Source: Rhodococcus sp. Leaf247 (GTDB lineage Bacteria; Actinomycetota; Actinomycetes; Mycobacteriales; Mycobacteriaceae). From it: a stretch of DNA of 64,000 nt. Below the pieces are notes generated by a model that made no database searches, was not told where the DNA came from, and saw only the letters and a list, made by a program, of their open reading frames with translations. Both the position numbers and the translations under genes were made by a program. This document shows, piece by piece, positions 1 through 8,949 of the stretch; the stretch's first letter is position 1; the number at the start of each line of letters is the position of its first letter. The stretch is from contig NZ_LMRP01000001.1 in the NCBI RefSeq assembly GCF_001426185.1, positions 1,156,765-1,220,764 of the forward strand, written 5' to 3'.

Positions 1-45
1 CGCGACGGCGCTCGCAGCCCCGACGAGGTAGAAGCGGAACAGCAC
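1..45 (-). CDS. possible start of a membrane protein, cut by the window edge
   Basis: Just downstream of the DUF2064 gene on the same strand, a GTG at 45 opens a frame that runs off the window. The 15 visible residues are hydrophobic (begins VLFRFYLVG), like the start of a membrane segment. A GGAG lies only one base before the GTG, too close for an ideal ribosome site, so the true start may differ. It would be the next gene of the minus-strand glycoconjugate run. Nothing more can be said. Confidence 0.3.
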   Translation of the reverse strand, partial: MLFRFYLVGAASAVA

Positions 46-68
46 ACTCCGGGTTCCGGATGTCGTAG

Positions 69-749
69 TCAGAGCATCTCTCCCGTCGGCCTCGAAACGG
101 GGAGCGCAGCCACGCATCGGGCGAACTCACTGTTCGGGTGGCACTGTCGTGCGATCGGGTCGAGATCGACGAGTTCGTCCGCGTCACGCAGAGTCGGTGC
201 TGCACCGACGACGAGGCCGCAGCGCTGCAGGGCGTCCCGGGTGTCGTCCCCGGTGCGGTCGGTGGACATCTCCACTGCTCGCAGGGCCTGCGCATCGGAT
301 GCGTCGTGCAGTCCGAGCACCCACCACCCTCCGTCCTCGGCACGGCCCAGGATCGCCGACGACGGTGCCAGAGCCTCACCGACGTCGGTGAGCATCGCGG
401 GGTCGACCTGCGGTGTGTCCATGCCTATCTGCACGACGGGACCGGATCCGGTCCCGTCGTGATACGCGTGGATCAGGCGTTCCGCAAATCCGTCCCCGCG
501 TTGGTCGATGACCAGAAAATCTGCCAGTGACTTTCGGATCTCGTCGCTGCGCATCGCCTCGGCCAGGTCGCCGGTCATCGCGACCACCCGCCGGGCAAAA
601 GGAGCCTGCCTCGCCGCGGCGAGCGTGTCGAGCAGCGCCGCAGCCGCCACCGACGCGGCGTCCTCGGCGGTCATGGCGGCCATCAATCGAGTCTTGGCGA
701 AGCCGGGTACCGGCGCTTTCGCGATGACGAGCAGCGTCGCATCGATCAT
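69..749 (-). CDS. DUF2064 / TIGR04282-type nucleotidyltransferase-like protein
   Basis: 226 residues. The N-terminus carries AKAPVPGFAKTRL, the nucleotide-binding signature shared by the DUF2064 (TIGR04282) family and related to 2-phospholactate guanylyltransferases. GMDTPQVDP near residue 130 and GGWWVLGL near 155 are further family motifs. Members have a GT-A fold and often sit beside GT2 glycosyltransferases, as here. The start ATG overlaps the stop of the upstream GT2 gene (ATGA), implying translational coupling. The precise substrate is unknown. A diverged copy of the last 23 codons is found at 18.6 kb. Confidence 0.85.
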   Translation of the reverse strand: MIDATLLVIAKAPVPGFAKTRLMAAMTAEDAASVAAAALLDTLAAARQAPFARRVVAMTGDLAEAMRSDEIRKSLADFLVIDQRGDGFAERLIHAYHDGTGSGPVVQIGMDTPQVDPAMLTDVGEALAPSSAILGRAEDGGWWVLGLHDASDAQALRAVEMSTDRTGDDTRDALQRCGLVVGAAPTLRDADELVDLDPIARQCHPNSEFARCVAALPVSRPTGEML

Positions 750-1408
750 GGAATCACCTTCGCGAAATCCCAGACGGCCACCACCGTGCCGCGAACCGAC
801 CCCGACACCTTCGACACTCCCCCGGTACGCGGGCGGTAGGTGATGTCGTGCTCGACAACTGTCCACCCTGCCCGAGCGGCGAGAACCAGCAGCTGCAGCG
901 GGTAACCGGAGCGTCGGTCCGGGACGTCGAGCGAGAGCAGATCCTCTCGGCGTGCCACCCGAAGAGCGCCGATGTCGTGGACGTCGATCTTCAGCCGTCT
1001 GCGCAGACGCCAGGCAATGGCCTTGTTGCCGAGGCGGGCGTGCCACGGCGAGCCACTGCGGTGCACCGGGCGGCGCCGACCGACGACGAGTTGGGCGGAG
1101 TCCAACGCTGCGACGAGCCCGGGCAGCTCGCGCGGGTCCATCGACCCGTCCCCGTCCATGACGGCGACAACCGTCGTTCGCGCGGCGGTGATTCCGGCGT
1201 GCACGGCGGAGCCGTACCCGGGAACAGCCTCGACGACCACGTGCGCCCCGTGCGCGCGGGCCACGTCCGCAGTGCCGTCGGTGGAGCCGTTGTCGACGAC
1301 CAGACGGTGATAGCCGTCGGGCACGGCGTCGAGAACATCGGGAAGAGATTGCGCCTCGTTGCGGCACGGGAGTACGACGGTGACATCGGAAGGATCGATC
1401 ATCGTCAC
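746..1408 (-). CDS. family 2 glycosyltransferase
   Basis: About 220 residues, a cytosolic GT-A enzyme of the polyprenyl-phosphate or dolichyl-phosphate sugar transferase type. The start VTVVLPCRNEAQSL, the VDNGSTDGT loop and the metal-binding DGDGSMDP are classic GT2 motifs. No C-terminal membrane segment is visible, unlike DPM-type enzymes with anchors. GTG 1408 overlaps the epimerase stop (GTGA); ATG 1402 is an alternative start. The 3' end overlaps the DUF2064 start. It probably transfers a sugar in the pathway fed by the neighbouring epimerase; donor and acceptor are not predictable. Confidence 0.9.
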   Translation of the reverse strand: MTMIDPSDVTVVLPCRNEAQSLPDVLDAVPDGYHRLVVDNGSTDGTADVARAHGAHVVVEAVPGYGSAVHAGITAARTTVVAVMDGDGSMDPRELPGLVAALDSAQLVVGRRRPVHRSGSPWHARLGNKAIAWRLRRRLKIDVHDIGALRVARREDLLSLDVPDRRSGYPLQLLVLAARAGWTVVEHDITYRPRTGGVSKVSGSVRGTVVAVWDFAKVIP

Positions 1409-2466
1409 ACCACCGGGGCCGAGCCGTCGGATGCCGCCCGAAGCGGTGCCGACGCGAACCGCGTCAGGCCCTCGTCCGGACCGACGGCAGCTCGGAATCC
1501 GAGAATCTCGTCGGCCCGATCGGCACCGGCAACGATGTGCCGCACGTCGCCGGGACGGAACTGACCCGTCACCTTCGGCTCGATGCCGCCGCCGTGGGCA
1601 CGACACAGAATGCGCGCAACGTCACCGATCGAGATCGGGTGTCCCGAACAGACGTTGCAGGCCACGAACCCCGCTCCGTCGTGCTCGACGGCGGCAAGGT
1701 TGGCGGCGGCGACGTCCCGGACGTCGACGAAGTCTCGCATCTGCCCACCGTCCTCGTACACAGTCGGTGATTCACCGCCCTCGAGCGATGAGCGGAACAT
1801 CGCGGCGACACCGGAATACGGTGTGTCACGCGGCATTCGGTCACCGTAGACGTTGTGGTAGCGCAGCGCCGTGACCGATCCGCCCGTCGCCAGCGACCAG
1901 GCGAGTGCATAGTTCTCCTGCGCGAGTTTGCTTGCTGCATAGAGACTCCGGGGCTCGAGCGGAGCGTCCTCGTCCACCGTCTCCCACGTCACCGGCTCGT
2001 CACCCTCCGGGCACTTCGCATCGAAGACACCGTTCCGCAGATCCGACGGATTCCGGGGGCGCGGACGGACGACACCGTGCACGGGGCAGCGGTAGCGACC
2101 TTCGCCGTAGACGACCATCGACGACGCGAGAACGAGCTTCCGACACTCTGCTCGGGCCATCGCGGCGAGTACTTCGGCAGTACCCAGGTCGTTGTGGCTG
2201 GCGTATGCGGGTGCGTCCGCGGTGCTGACGCCGGCTCCGACGACGGCGGCCTGGTGACACACCACGTCGACCCCCGCCATGACATCGTCCAGAGCGCCGG
2301 GGTCGCGGACGTCGACCGTCGTGACGTTCGGCGCGTGCAGTGGCGTCGAGCCGTGCGCCGAGGGTAGGAACGCGTCGACAGCCGTCACGTCGTGGTCGGC
2401 CGCCAGTAGTGCTTCGTGAATGTGTTCACCGATGAAACCGGCCGCGCCGGTGAGTAACACGTGCAT
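1405..2466 (-). CDS. NAD-dependent nucleotide-sugar epimerase/dehydratase
   Basis: 353 residues of the extended short-chain dehydrogenase class. GAAGFIGEH (residues 7-15) is the Rossmann glycine motif, SSMVVYGEG (115-123) the substrate-side segment, and YAASK (176-180) the catalytic Tyr/Lys. An unusual stretch around residues 124-165 contains CPVHG and a second cysteine (FDAKC), extra to typical GalE/RmlB proteins. It overlaps the following GT2 gene by four bases. The probable role is modification of a nucleotide sugar for the glycosyltransferases around it; the exact sugar is not predictable. Confidence 0.88.
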   Translation of the reverse strand: MHVLLTGAAGFIGEHIHEALLAADHDVTAVDAFLPSAHGSTPLHAPNVTTVDVRDPGALDDVMAGVDVVCHQAAVVGAGVSTADAPAYASHNDLGTAEVLAAMARAECRKLVLASSMVVYGEGRYRCPVHGVVRPRPRNPSDLRNGVFDAKCPEGDEPVTWETVDEDAPLEPRSLYAASKLAQENYALAWSLATGGSVTALRYHNVYGDRMPRDTPYSGVAAMFRSSLEGGESPTVYEDGGQMRDFVDVRDVAAANLAAVEHDGAGFVACNVCSGHPISIGDVARILCRAHGGGIEPKVTGQFRPGDVRHIVAGADRADEILGFRAAVGPDEGLTRFASAPLRAASDGSAPVV

Positions 2467-2505
2467 CGTTTTCTCCTTGTCGTGTCGATCGAGGGGGCGG
2501 GTCGC

Positions 2506-3882
2506 TCACCAGTTCGTGTACGTCAGATGGTTGATCGCCAATGCCAGCACGACTTGCGCTGCCAGCCAGAAGCGCACCGAGCGGTCCCCGATCGCGACAG
2601 TGGCAACCGTCATCCACACCTGGAACGGCAGCCAGATGCGTTCCGTCTCCGCCTTGCTCAGCCTGCTCAGGTCGGCGAAGGTCACCGCCAGCAGAGCTGC
2701 CACCACGAGTAGCGTCACCGGCTCGGCACGTCGCACACGTGGCAGTGACACCACGCGTGACAGGGCGGCGGGCACCGCGAGTCCCACGGCGCAGACCAGA
2801 GCCGCGATGTTGCCCCAGCTCCAGTACTGGAACGGACGTGCGGACGCGATGCCCTGCCAATACCGTTCCTGGACGGCCACATACCCGTCGAACCACCAGA
2901 AGCCCGACGCGGTGAAGAGGCCGGCGACGACGAGGGCGCCGCCGATCGCCGGTACCAGTGGCCGCACGCGGCGAGAGGCGATCAGGACCGCCAGGGCCGG
3001 CAGTCCCATCAGAGCGAGGCCGTAGTTCAGGTAGACCGAGAACCCGAGCAGGAGACCCGCCGCGACGGCCGCGGCATCGTGCCGAGGTCGTCGACCGGCT
3101 GCTGCGACGGCCAGAAAGGCGATGCCCCAGGCGGACACACCCGTGAAGAATCCGTCCGCGGAAACACCGATCCAGATCGCGCTCGGCGCGATCACGGCGA
3201 ACGGGATCAACCGTCGGGCGGTGTCGCGGTCGACGAGCGCTGCCACGGCGACAGCGGTGGCGACGGCGGCCGATGACCCGACGATCACACACAACCATGC
3301 GGCGGCCGCGCCTCCCCCGAGTCCGATGCGGTCCAACCACACGAACGTCAGAATCGCGCCGGGGGGATGCCCGGAGACGTGCGTGGTCCAGGACTCCGCC
3401 TGGCCGTCGACGATCCGGTCGGAGAAGCCGCGCAGTGTGGCACCGATGTCGTCGATACCACCTACTTCGGACAGATACTCGTCGCGGGACGTCAACTTGT
3501 CGACGAACCCTTTCTGCCAGCCGTCGACCGCAGCCAGACCGACGGTCCAGACAAGGGTCGTCGCCCAGGTGACGAGGAGCAGCGGACGCCACGACATGCG
3601 TGCCGCCACGGACGGGCTGAGGATCACCACCAGGACGCCGACGATCACCGCGACCGGAGTCCCCGGCCCCACATGAGCGCCCCACCGCCCGAACAGAGGC
3701 GCGAGCGACGCGAAATCGTCGAAGTCGAAACCCATGCCGCCGATCAGCGGAGTGACGACGGCATTCTCCCGCCGCGCCACGACCACTGCCGCGACGACCA
3801 GTGCAGCCGCGAGGAGTGCGCCGATCAGTTCCGGAACTCGAGGAACCCACCCCCGGCGATCGGTCGCGGTCGGGCCGCTCAC
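2506..3882 (-). CDS. integral membrane glycosyltransferase, GT-C like
   Basis: 458 residues with about ten hydrophobic segments spread over the whole length and a large loop between the early ones. The segment HVSGHPPGAILTF and the C-terminal LSKAETERIWLPF are typical of actinobacterial GT-C membrane glycosyltransferases that use polyprenyl-phosphate sugars. GTG 3882 overlaps the methyltransferase stop (GTGA), which fixes the start; longer upstream reading would run through the methyltransferase gene. It is probably an envelope glycosylation step on the outer face of the membrane. The specific linkage is unknown. Confidence 0.8.
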   Translation of the reverse strand: MSGPTATDRRGWVPRVPELIGALLAAALVVAAVVVARRENAVVTPLIGGMGFDFDDFASLAPLFGRWGAHVGPGTPVAVIVGVLVVILSPSVAARMSWRPLLLVTWATTLVWTVGLAAVDGWQKGFVDKLTSRDEYLSEVGGIDDIGATLRGFSDRIVDGQAESWTTHVSGHPPGAILTFVWLDRIGLGGGAAAAWLCVIVGSSAAVATAVAVAALVDRDTARRLIPFAVIAPSAIWIGVSADGFFTGVSAWGIAFLAVAAAGRRPRHDAAAVAAGLLLGFSVYLNYGLALMGLPALAVLIASRRVRPLVPAIGGALVVAGLFTASGFWWFDGYVAVQERYWQGIASARPFQYWSWGNIAALVCAVGLAVPAALSRVVSLPRVRRAEPVTLLVVAALLAVTFADLSRLSKAETERIWLPFQVWMTVATVAIGDRSVRFWLAAQVVLALAINHLTYTNW

Positions 3883-4580
3883 TCGGAAGTCTCGGGGGCC
3901 GAACCGTACGGGGGTTTGACGAAGTGAGCGAAATGCCGACCGGCGATCGCGGTCACGCCCACCGGCACCAGCCCTCGTGCCGCAGCGAGCGGCGCCAGCG
4001 TCTCCGCATCGATTCGCGCCCAGTCGTACCAGGGCCCCGCAGTCTCGTCGCTCTCGATGCGCAGACATTCGGCGACGAATCCCGTTCCGGGGGTTGCCAC
4101 TTCGACGTGGACCGATCCGCTCTCGCACGCGATGTCGTGAGCACGACCGATGACACGGCCGGGATCACCACCGATGCCGATGTTCCCGTCGACGAGAAGC
4201 ACTGTGTCCCAATGCCCTTCGTGTGGAACGATGTCGAAGATGTCGGCCAGCTCGGCTTTGGCACCACGTTCACGGACCAGCGCGACAGCTGCCGGGGACG
4301 TGTCCACACCCATCGCCGACACTCCCCGTCGCCGCAGTTCCTCGACCAACCGGCCCGGCCCACACGCGAGATCGATCGTGCGTCCCCGGCAAAGGGCGAG
4401 CAACGTCTCGTCCACTGCGCGGTCATCGGCGTCCGCGTGCTCGCCGCCGAGCCAACGCCCGACCGGCAACAGGTTCCGTCGGCCGTCCCGGTGCCGCACC
4501 CACCACGCGGTACCGGTTGAGGCAGTGTCGAACAGAACATCGAAATTGTCAGGGGCCTCGCCCGCCGAAGTCGCTGTCAC
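3879..4580 (-). CDS. class I SAM-dependent methyltransferase
   Basis: 233 residues. TIDLACGPGRLVEEL is SAM motif I, followed by MGVDTSPAAV (acidic residue after beta-2) and LLVDGNIGIGGDP. GTG 4580 is chosen because AGAAGGGA lies five bases upstream and because a longer frame to 4730 would run into the terminator hairpin at 4722-4751. It is the first gene of the overlapping methyltransferase/GT-C pair. It probably methylates a product of the glycosyl pathway; the target is not predictable. Confidence 0.85.
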   Translation of the reverse strand: MTATSAGEAPDNFDVLFDTASTGTAWWVRHRDGRRNLLPVGRWLGGEHADADDRAVDETLLALCRGRTIDLACGPGRLVEELRRRGVSAMGVDTSPAAVALVRERGAKAELADIFDIVPHEGHWDTVLLVDGNIGIGGDPGRVIGRAHDIACESGSVHVEVATPGTGFVAECLRIESDETAGPWYDWARIDAETLAPLAAARGLVPVGVTAIAGRHFAHFVKPPYGSAPETSE

Positions 4581-4721
4581 GCTTGTCCCTTCTACAGACC
4601 CCGACTGGTCCGGCACTTCCTCGATGTGGATGCTTGTCCATTCCCGGTGGACGTCGGCGACAAACGTCGCGTTCAGTCGTTTTCCACGTTCAGGGGCCAT
4701 CGCCCGACTCGTCGACACGAT

Positions 4722-4751
4722 CCGGCCCACATCGGTGTCGATGTGGGCCGG
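4722..4751 (-). terminator. hairpin terminator after the lipoprotein gene
   Basis: A perfect 13-bp stem (CCGGCCCACATCG and its complement) with a GTGT loop lies 18 bases past the lipoprotein stop codon. No U-run follows, as is common in actinobacteria. It separates the lipoprotein from the methyltransferase/GT-C pair. Confidence 0.75.
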
Positions 4752-4769
4752 GTAGGAGGCTGTGCCTCG

Positions 4770-5459
4770 TTACTGCGTGTTGACAGTGATCGTGGCGACT
4801 CCCACCAGCAGTCCCGGGGTGACGGCGTCGGTCTTGAACGTCTCGTTCAGCAGGCCGGCGGCGGTCTCGGAGATATGCACGGTCGTGCCCTGCAGAATCG
4901 CGGTGTTGTTCGAGCCGGTGGCCAGCGGCTCGAGTGTGCGGCCGTCGAGATCGAACAGCACGGCGTCGGTGGCGGCGCTCTCTCCGTTGACGGTCACATC
5001 ACCCATGAGCAGTGAGGTGCCCGGATCGATGACGAAGTTGGTCAGCTCCACCGTGGTACCGCCGGCGGTCAGCGACAATCCGCTGCCTTCGTGGTCGATG
5101 GAGCCCTGCACGTATGGATCGACCGTGCCCGGCGTCCAGTACTTGACGTTGCCGCCGGTGATCGGGAATCGAAGTGATCCATCCGCGAGGGTCGCCGTGC
5201 CCACGGTTCCCGGGGTCAACCCGAGCGTGGTCAGAGCGTCCGTGAAGCCGGTATCGAGCGCAACGGCGGTGTCCACGCCGGTCAAAGCATCGACCTGCGC
5301 GGCAGGTTCGGGCTGAGTGGACGTCGATGCGGCGGCGGAGGACGAACTGGACGTCGTCGCTGCCGATCCGCCGTCGTCACTGGACGAGCAGGCGGCCAGC
5401 GGAATCAGGGACATCACGCCGATCGCAGTAGCGGCCACGGATTTACGGATGGTGAACAT
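4770..5459 (-). CDS. secreted lipoprotein of unknown function
   Basis: 229 residues. The signal peptide ends in the lipobox LAAC, followed by a Ser/Ala/Thr-rich linker (about residues 25-48) and a globular domain with alternating beta-type motifs (VKYWTPG, VELTNFVIDPG, VLFDLDGRTL). AAGGAG five bases before ATG 5459 supports the start. It is lipid-anchored at the outer membrane leaflet. It follows the molybdopterin oxidoreductase and its membrane partner on the same strand, so a link to that extracytoplasmic enzyme is possible. No confident domain assignment. Confidence 0.8.
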   Translation of the reverse strand: MFTIRKSVAATAIGVMSLIPLAACSSSDDGGSAATTSSSSSAAASTSTQPEPAAQVDALTGVDTAVALDTGFTDALTTLGLTPGTVGTATLADGSLRFPITGGNVKYWTPGTVDPYVQGSIDHEGSGLSLTAGGTTVELTNFVIDPGTSLLMGDVTVNGESAATDAVLFDLDGRTLEPLATGSNNTAILQGTTVHISETAAGLLNETFKTDAVTPGLLVGVATITVNTQ

Positions 5460-5623
5460 ATCAGCTCCTTGTCGTCGGTAATGGTTACTCCACATTCGCC
5501 GCGACACGGCCCATGGATGGTGTTCGACCGCAATCGTTCCCGCGGCCACCTGCGTGGCAGCGACGGTGGAACGCCACCGGACCGGGCGTGAAACGTTCTC
5601 GCGGAGGTCTTTTCGCATGATCC

Positions 5624-6136
5624 CTAGGCGCCCTGTGTATCCGTCCGATCGTGGCCGTGTGGCGTCGCTGGTGACGGCCGCCTCACCGCCGCGAGCACCC
5701 GCACCACGAACACCGCGACGCTGATCGCGACCATGGCCGCCACGACCCACAGCCACCGCTCGAGATACGGGTCACGGTTCAGGCCAGTGGCCGCCACGAT
5801 GGCAGTGTCGTCGGTGTTCAGGATGCCCGGGAAGAACACCAGCAGCGTCAGGGCGGCGCCGAGGGCCGGCACCCGAATGTGCTGCCGCACCGGGACCTGT
5901 CGAACCGTCCAGTTGCGAGTCGGGCGCGTCGCCCGATCCGCCAGCGAGTACAGCGGGTACAGAACGAGGTCGTGCAGGATCGCCGCGCCGATGAACCACA
6001 CGGCGATCGACTGCCACCACCTGTCCGAGTTCCACAGTGCGTCCACCCCGAGAGTCAGGACGGCGGCACCCGCGAGGACGAAGGACACGACCATGACGGC
6101 CGCGTGAGCCGCGCCTGCCCCGTACAGCCGCCTCAT
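5624..6136 (-). CDS. polytopic membrane protein coupled to the molybdopterin oxidoreductase
   Basis: 170 residues with four hydrophobic segments (about 10-32, 42-60, 88-107, 128-150) and a charged tail. ATG 6136 overlaps the oxidoreductase stop (ATGA), so the two are probably co-translated. There are no recognisable catalytic motifs. It may be an accessory membrane subunit or assembly partner of the upstream cytochrome-b/molybdopterin protein, which is inferred only from position. Confidence 0.78.
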   Translation of the reverse strand: MRRLYGAGAAHAAVMVVSFVLAGAAVLTLGVDALWNSDRWWQSIAVWFIGAAILHDLVLYPLYSLADRATRPTRNWTVRQVPVRQHIRVPALGAALTLLVFFPGILNTDDTAIVAATGLNRDPYLERWLWVVAAMVAISVAVFVVRVLAAVRRPSPATPHGHDRTDTQGA

Positions 6137-7359
6137 CGATCGGCCCCGCCTGCGAAGTCGATACGCGACACCCACTTGGTGTTGTGGACACCGGGAAGGC
6201 CCGGAACGATCACCCGCGCGGGATAGCCGTGGTCGAGCGACAGCGCCGCACCGTTGACGGTCAACGCGAGAAGCGAATCCGGATGCCACACCTGGTTCTG
6301 CGCCAGCGTCGCCTGCGCGAACGCACCTCCCTGTTCCAGCGAGGCCACTGTGGCGGTGCCGTCGGTCACGCCGGCGAGGCCGGCGAGGTCCCGCAAGCGC
6401 ACCCCGGTCCACTCCTGCGTCGTCGACCACCCCTCGACGCACGCGATCGGCAATACCGCGGTGTGCTGATCCATCGCCTCGAGTGCTGCTCGGTCGAGAA
6501 CCACGCTCGTCGTTCCCGACAACTCCACACGCCATGAATCCCCGGTGGACGCCGGATCGATTCCCGCTGCGACCGCCGTGCGATTGATCTGGAAGTCGTT
6601 CGGCCCGTCGCCGTAGGAGCGGCCGCGGGGCACCAGCAGAGCGGTCGATCGCAATGGCCCGTCGATGGTCTGCCCGATAGTGAGTGCCGCCAGCAGTCCG
6701 CTCCCGCCGGCCACGAGTGCAAGGGCCCCGCGCCGAGAGATGCCGTCCGGCGCTTTCTGCTCGTGCTCCGGTTCCACCCCGGCCGCTCGATTGCGCTCCC
6801 GGAGCACCTCGGACAGCGACGTCTGTCGCAACGTCCTCCACATGACCGGAACCTTGACGGCCACGTGCGCGAGGAATCCGGCAATGAACACCCATGCCCC
6901 GAAGTAGTGGGCGGTGTAGAAGTCGAAGCCGAAGACGTAGTCGTACTGGATGTTGAGTACACCGGTGACGATCTCGAACAGCACACCACCGACCAGCATC
7001 AACAGGCTGAGCCGCTCGAGCGCCTGCGCCGGGGATCGGACCGGCGGCCACTGCACCAGCTTCGGCATCACCGACCACAGCTTCGCGAGCACCAACGGAA
7101 TGATGACGATGCCGAGCGTGACGTGCAGGCCCTGGTTCACCCGGTAGATCCATGACGGATCGGTCGGCCAGTCGAACTGGGGCAATCTCAGCCACCCCAC
7201 GTCACCCGGGCGGGCCTGCCCGAACTGGGGCCCGTACGCGATGAAGGACAGCAGCCCGGTCACGGTGATCACCGGAAGGGCCACCACAAGGACCGCACCG
7301 AACACCGACGTCAACCAGGGACCGCGAATCGCACTTCGGAATTCAGGCAGCTGACGCAA
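6133..7359 (-). CDS. membrane-anchored molybdopterin oxidoreductase (cytochrome b + sulfite-oxidase fold)
   Basis: About 408 residues. The N-terminal half has four membrane helices with paired histidines (GLHVTLGI, YTAHYFGAW, FLAHVAVK) like a di-haem cytochrome b. A linker with GISRRGALALVAGG starts a fifth hydrophobic segment, then a sulfite-oxidase-type domain with the conserved cysteine in LPIACVEGWSTTQEW (the Mo-ligand position) and the GYPARVIVPG motif. TTG 7359, preceded by AAAGGG, matches the start expected for such proteins; an ATG at 7476 is an alternative. It probably moves electrons between an extracytoplasmic substrate and the membrane. Confidence 0.85.
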   Translation of the reverse strand: MRQLPEFRSAIRGPWLTSVFGAVLVVALPVITVTGLLSFIAYGPQFGQARPGDVGWLRLPQFDWPTDPSWIYRVNQGLHVTLGIVIIPLVLAKLWSVMPKLVQWPPVRSPAQALERLSLLMLVGGVLFEIVTGVLNIQYDYVFGFDFYTAHYFGAWVFIAGFLAHVAVKVPVMWRTLRQTSLSEVLRERNRAAGVEPEHEQKAPDGISRRGALALVAGGSGLLAALTIGQTIDGPLRSTALLVPRGRSYGDGPNDFQINRTAVAAGIDPASTGDSWRVELSGTTSVVLDRAALEAMDQHTAVLPIACVEGWSTTQEWTGVRLRDLAGLAGVTDGTATVASLEQGGAFAQATLAQNQVWHPDSLLALTVNGAALSLDHGYPARVIVPGLPGVHNTKWVSRIDFAGGADR

Positions 7360-7579
7360 CGGCGGAACCCTTTCGACTGACTGTTCTCCGACTCTCGAAG
7401 TGTTGCACGGCCACGCGTTGCAGGCCGGACGATCTCGAATCGTCGGCACAGCCGACCTACGCCCACTGATCAGCACGTATCGAGCGGGGTCGAATCGACG
7501 CGGATAGCGTCCGGAACATCGATGAGTTCGCGACCTCTCGCCGGTCTACACCCACGACACCCGACGAGAGGACAATCCC

Positions 7580-7930
7580 ATGATCGACCACGTGCTGACC
7601 GTCGTACCCGTGCGCGACATCGATGTCGCACGCGATTGGTACACACGCCTGCTGGGACGTGAGCCCGACAACAACCCGATGCCGGGTCTGATCGAATGGC
7701 AAGTCGTTCCGGGTGCATGGATCCAGGTGTTCCGCGATGCCGACCGGGCCGGCCACACACAGTCGAACCTTGCCGTCGACGATATCGACGCTCACATCAC
7801 GGAGGTCACAGACCGCGGACTACGCGTCGGCGACACGACGGATGCCACCAACGGAGTCCGACTCGCACCGGTCACCGATCCTGACGGGAACGTAGTCACG
7901 TTGATCGCCGGGTTCAGGCCGGTGTACTGA
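7580..7930 (+). CDS. VOC-family (glyoxalase/bleomycin-resistance fold) protein
   Basis: 116 residues, one vicinal-oxygen-chelate domain. It starts with DHVLTVVPVRDIDVARDWYTRLLG and ends with VTDPDGNVVTLIAGF, the two beta-alpha-beta-beta-beta modules of the fold. GAGAGGAC precedes ATG 7580. It is divergent from the molybdopterin oxidoreductase; the gap 7360-7579 must hold both promoters. The metal ligands and substrate cannot be assigned with confidence, so the enzyme activity is open. Confidence 0.85.
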   Translation: MIDHVLTVVPVRDIDVARDWYTRLLGREPDNNPMPGLIEWQVVPGAWIQVFRDADRAGHTQSNLAVDDIDAHITEVTDRGLRVGDTTDATNGVRLAPVTDPDGNVVTLIAGFRPVY

Positions 7931-7950
7931 CGGTTTGCGACACTGATCGA

Positions 7951-8823
7951 GTGAATGCCCAGGCTCTGTCCAGCGTCTCCGCCCCACCCGCCCGCAAGCG
8001 GGTTCTCTACGTCACCGACCTCGCCTACGAGGCTCGTGGGCGCCGCTATTGCGACGAGGACATCTACCTCTCGACACGTTTGCGAGAGCATTTCGACATA
8101 GCACTGTGTCATCCCCTGGACGCGTCGCACTTGATGGACTTGTTCGATGCCGTCCTCGTTCGAAACTCCGGCCCCGCAATCCATTACCGACAGGAACACG
8201 ATGCGTTCAGGGCGCTTGCCGAGGCCCGGAAGGTCTTGGTGCTGTCCGAGTTGAGCGGCAAGGCCGACATGGCCGGCAAGCAATACCTGGTGGACTTGTT
8301 CGCCGACGGGTACCCGGTGATTCCCACCGTCGATCGTCCCGCGGATGTAGCACGCCTGCCCGAGTCGGTCGAATATGTCGTCAAACCGAAGTTCGGCGCA
8401 GACTCGGTCGGTTTGCGCTTCGTCCGTGATGCCGAGCTCGCGGATCTGGACGACGACGACAGTCTCGTTCAACCCCGGATCATGTTCGAGTACGAGGTGT
8501 CCTTCTACTTCATCGGTCATACATTCGAGTACGCGCTCTACGCACCGGATCCCAGCCGGCGGTGGGCGTTGGAACGCTACGAACCGACGCACGCCGATCT
8601 GGTGTTCGCTCGAACTTTCATCGACTGGAACGACATCGACCGTGGGATCCAACGCGTCGACGCGTGTCGCACCGGTGCCGGCGACCTACTTCTCGTCGAA
8701 CTCGAAGACTTGAACCCCTATCTGTCGCTGGACCGAGTCGCTGCCGAGACACGCGAGGTGTTCGTTGCCGATCTGGCGGCATCCATCACGTTGTTGATCG
8801 GAAGCCGGTCCCGGCGGAAGTAG
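7951..8823 (+). CDS. ATP-grasp-like protein
   Basis: 290 residues, GTG start 20 bases after the VOC gene. An N-terminal pre-ATP-grasp region (RVLYVTDLAYEARG) precedes YVVKPKFGADSVGLRF (about residues 131-146), the ATP-binding lysine and small glycine loop, then LVQPRIMFEYEVSFYFIG and the metal-binding LLVELEDLNPYLSL. This order fits an ATP-grasp ligase of glutathione-synthetase or RimK type. Substrate unknown. It may be co-transcribed with the VOC gene. Confidence 0.75.
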   Translation: MNAQALSSVSAPPARKRVLYVTDLAYEARGRRYCDEDIYLSTRLREHFDIALCHPLDASHLMDLFDAVLVRNSGPAIHYRQEHDAFRALAEARKVLVLSELSGKADMAGKQYLVDLFADGYPVIPTVDRPADVARLPESVEYVVKPKFGADSVGLRFVRDAELADLDDDDSLVQPRIMFEYEVSFYFIGHTFEYALYAPDPSRRWALERYEPTHADLVFARTFIDWNDIDRGIQRVDACRTGAGDLLLVELEDLNPYLSLDRVAAETREVFVADLAASITLLIGSRSRRK

Positions 8824-8949
8824 GCCGCGCGAGACGTCAGGGGGGGTTGACCCGCAGCGTACGGTTGGCGTCATCCGGTGAAGTCATCACCGCGCAGCGT
8901 CCTCCGCGCACGTCGACAGGTGTCATGACTGCACCACAGAGGACTCCGC

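Noticed and set aside
69-1367. A 432-residue version of the DUF2064 protein starting at 1367
   Set aside because: The first 200 residues are the out-of-frame shadow of the GT2 gene and Arg-rich; the ATGA overlap at 749 gives the natural start.
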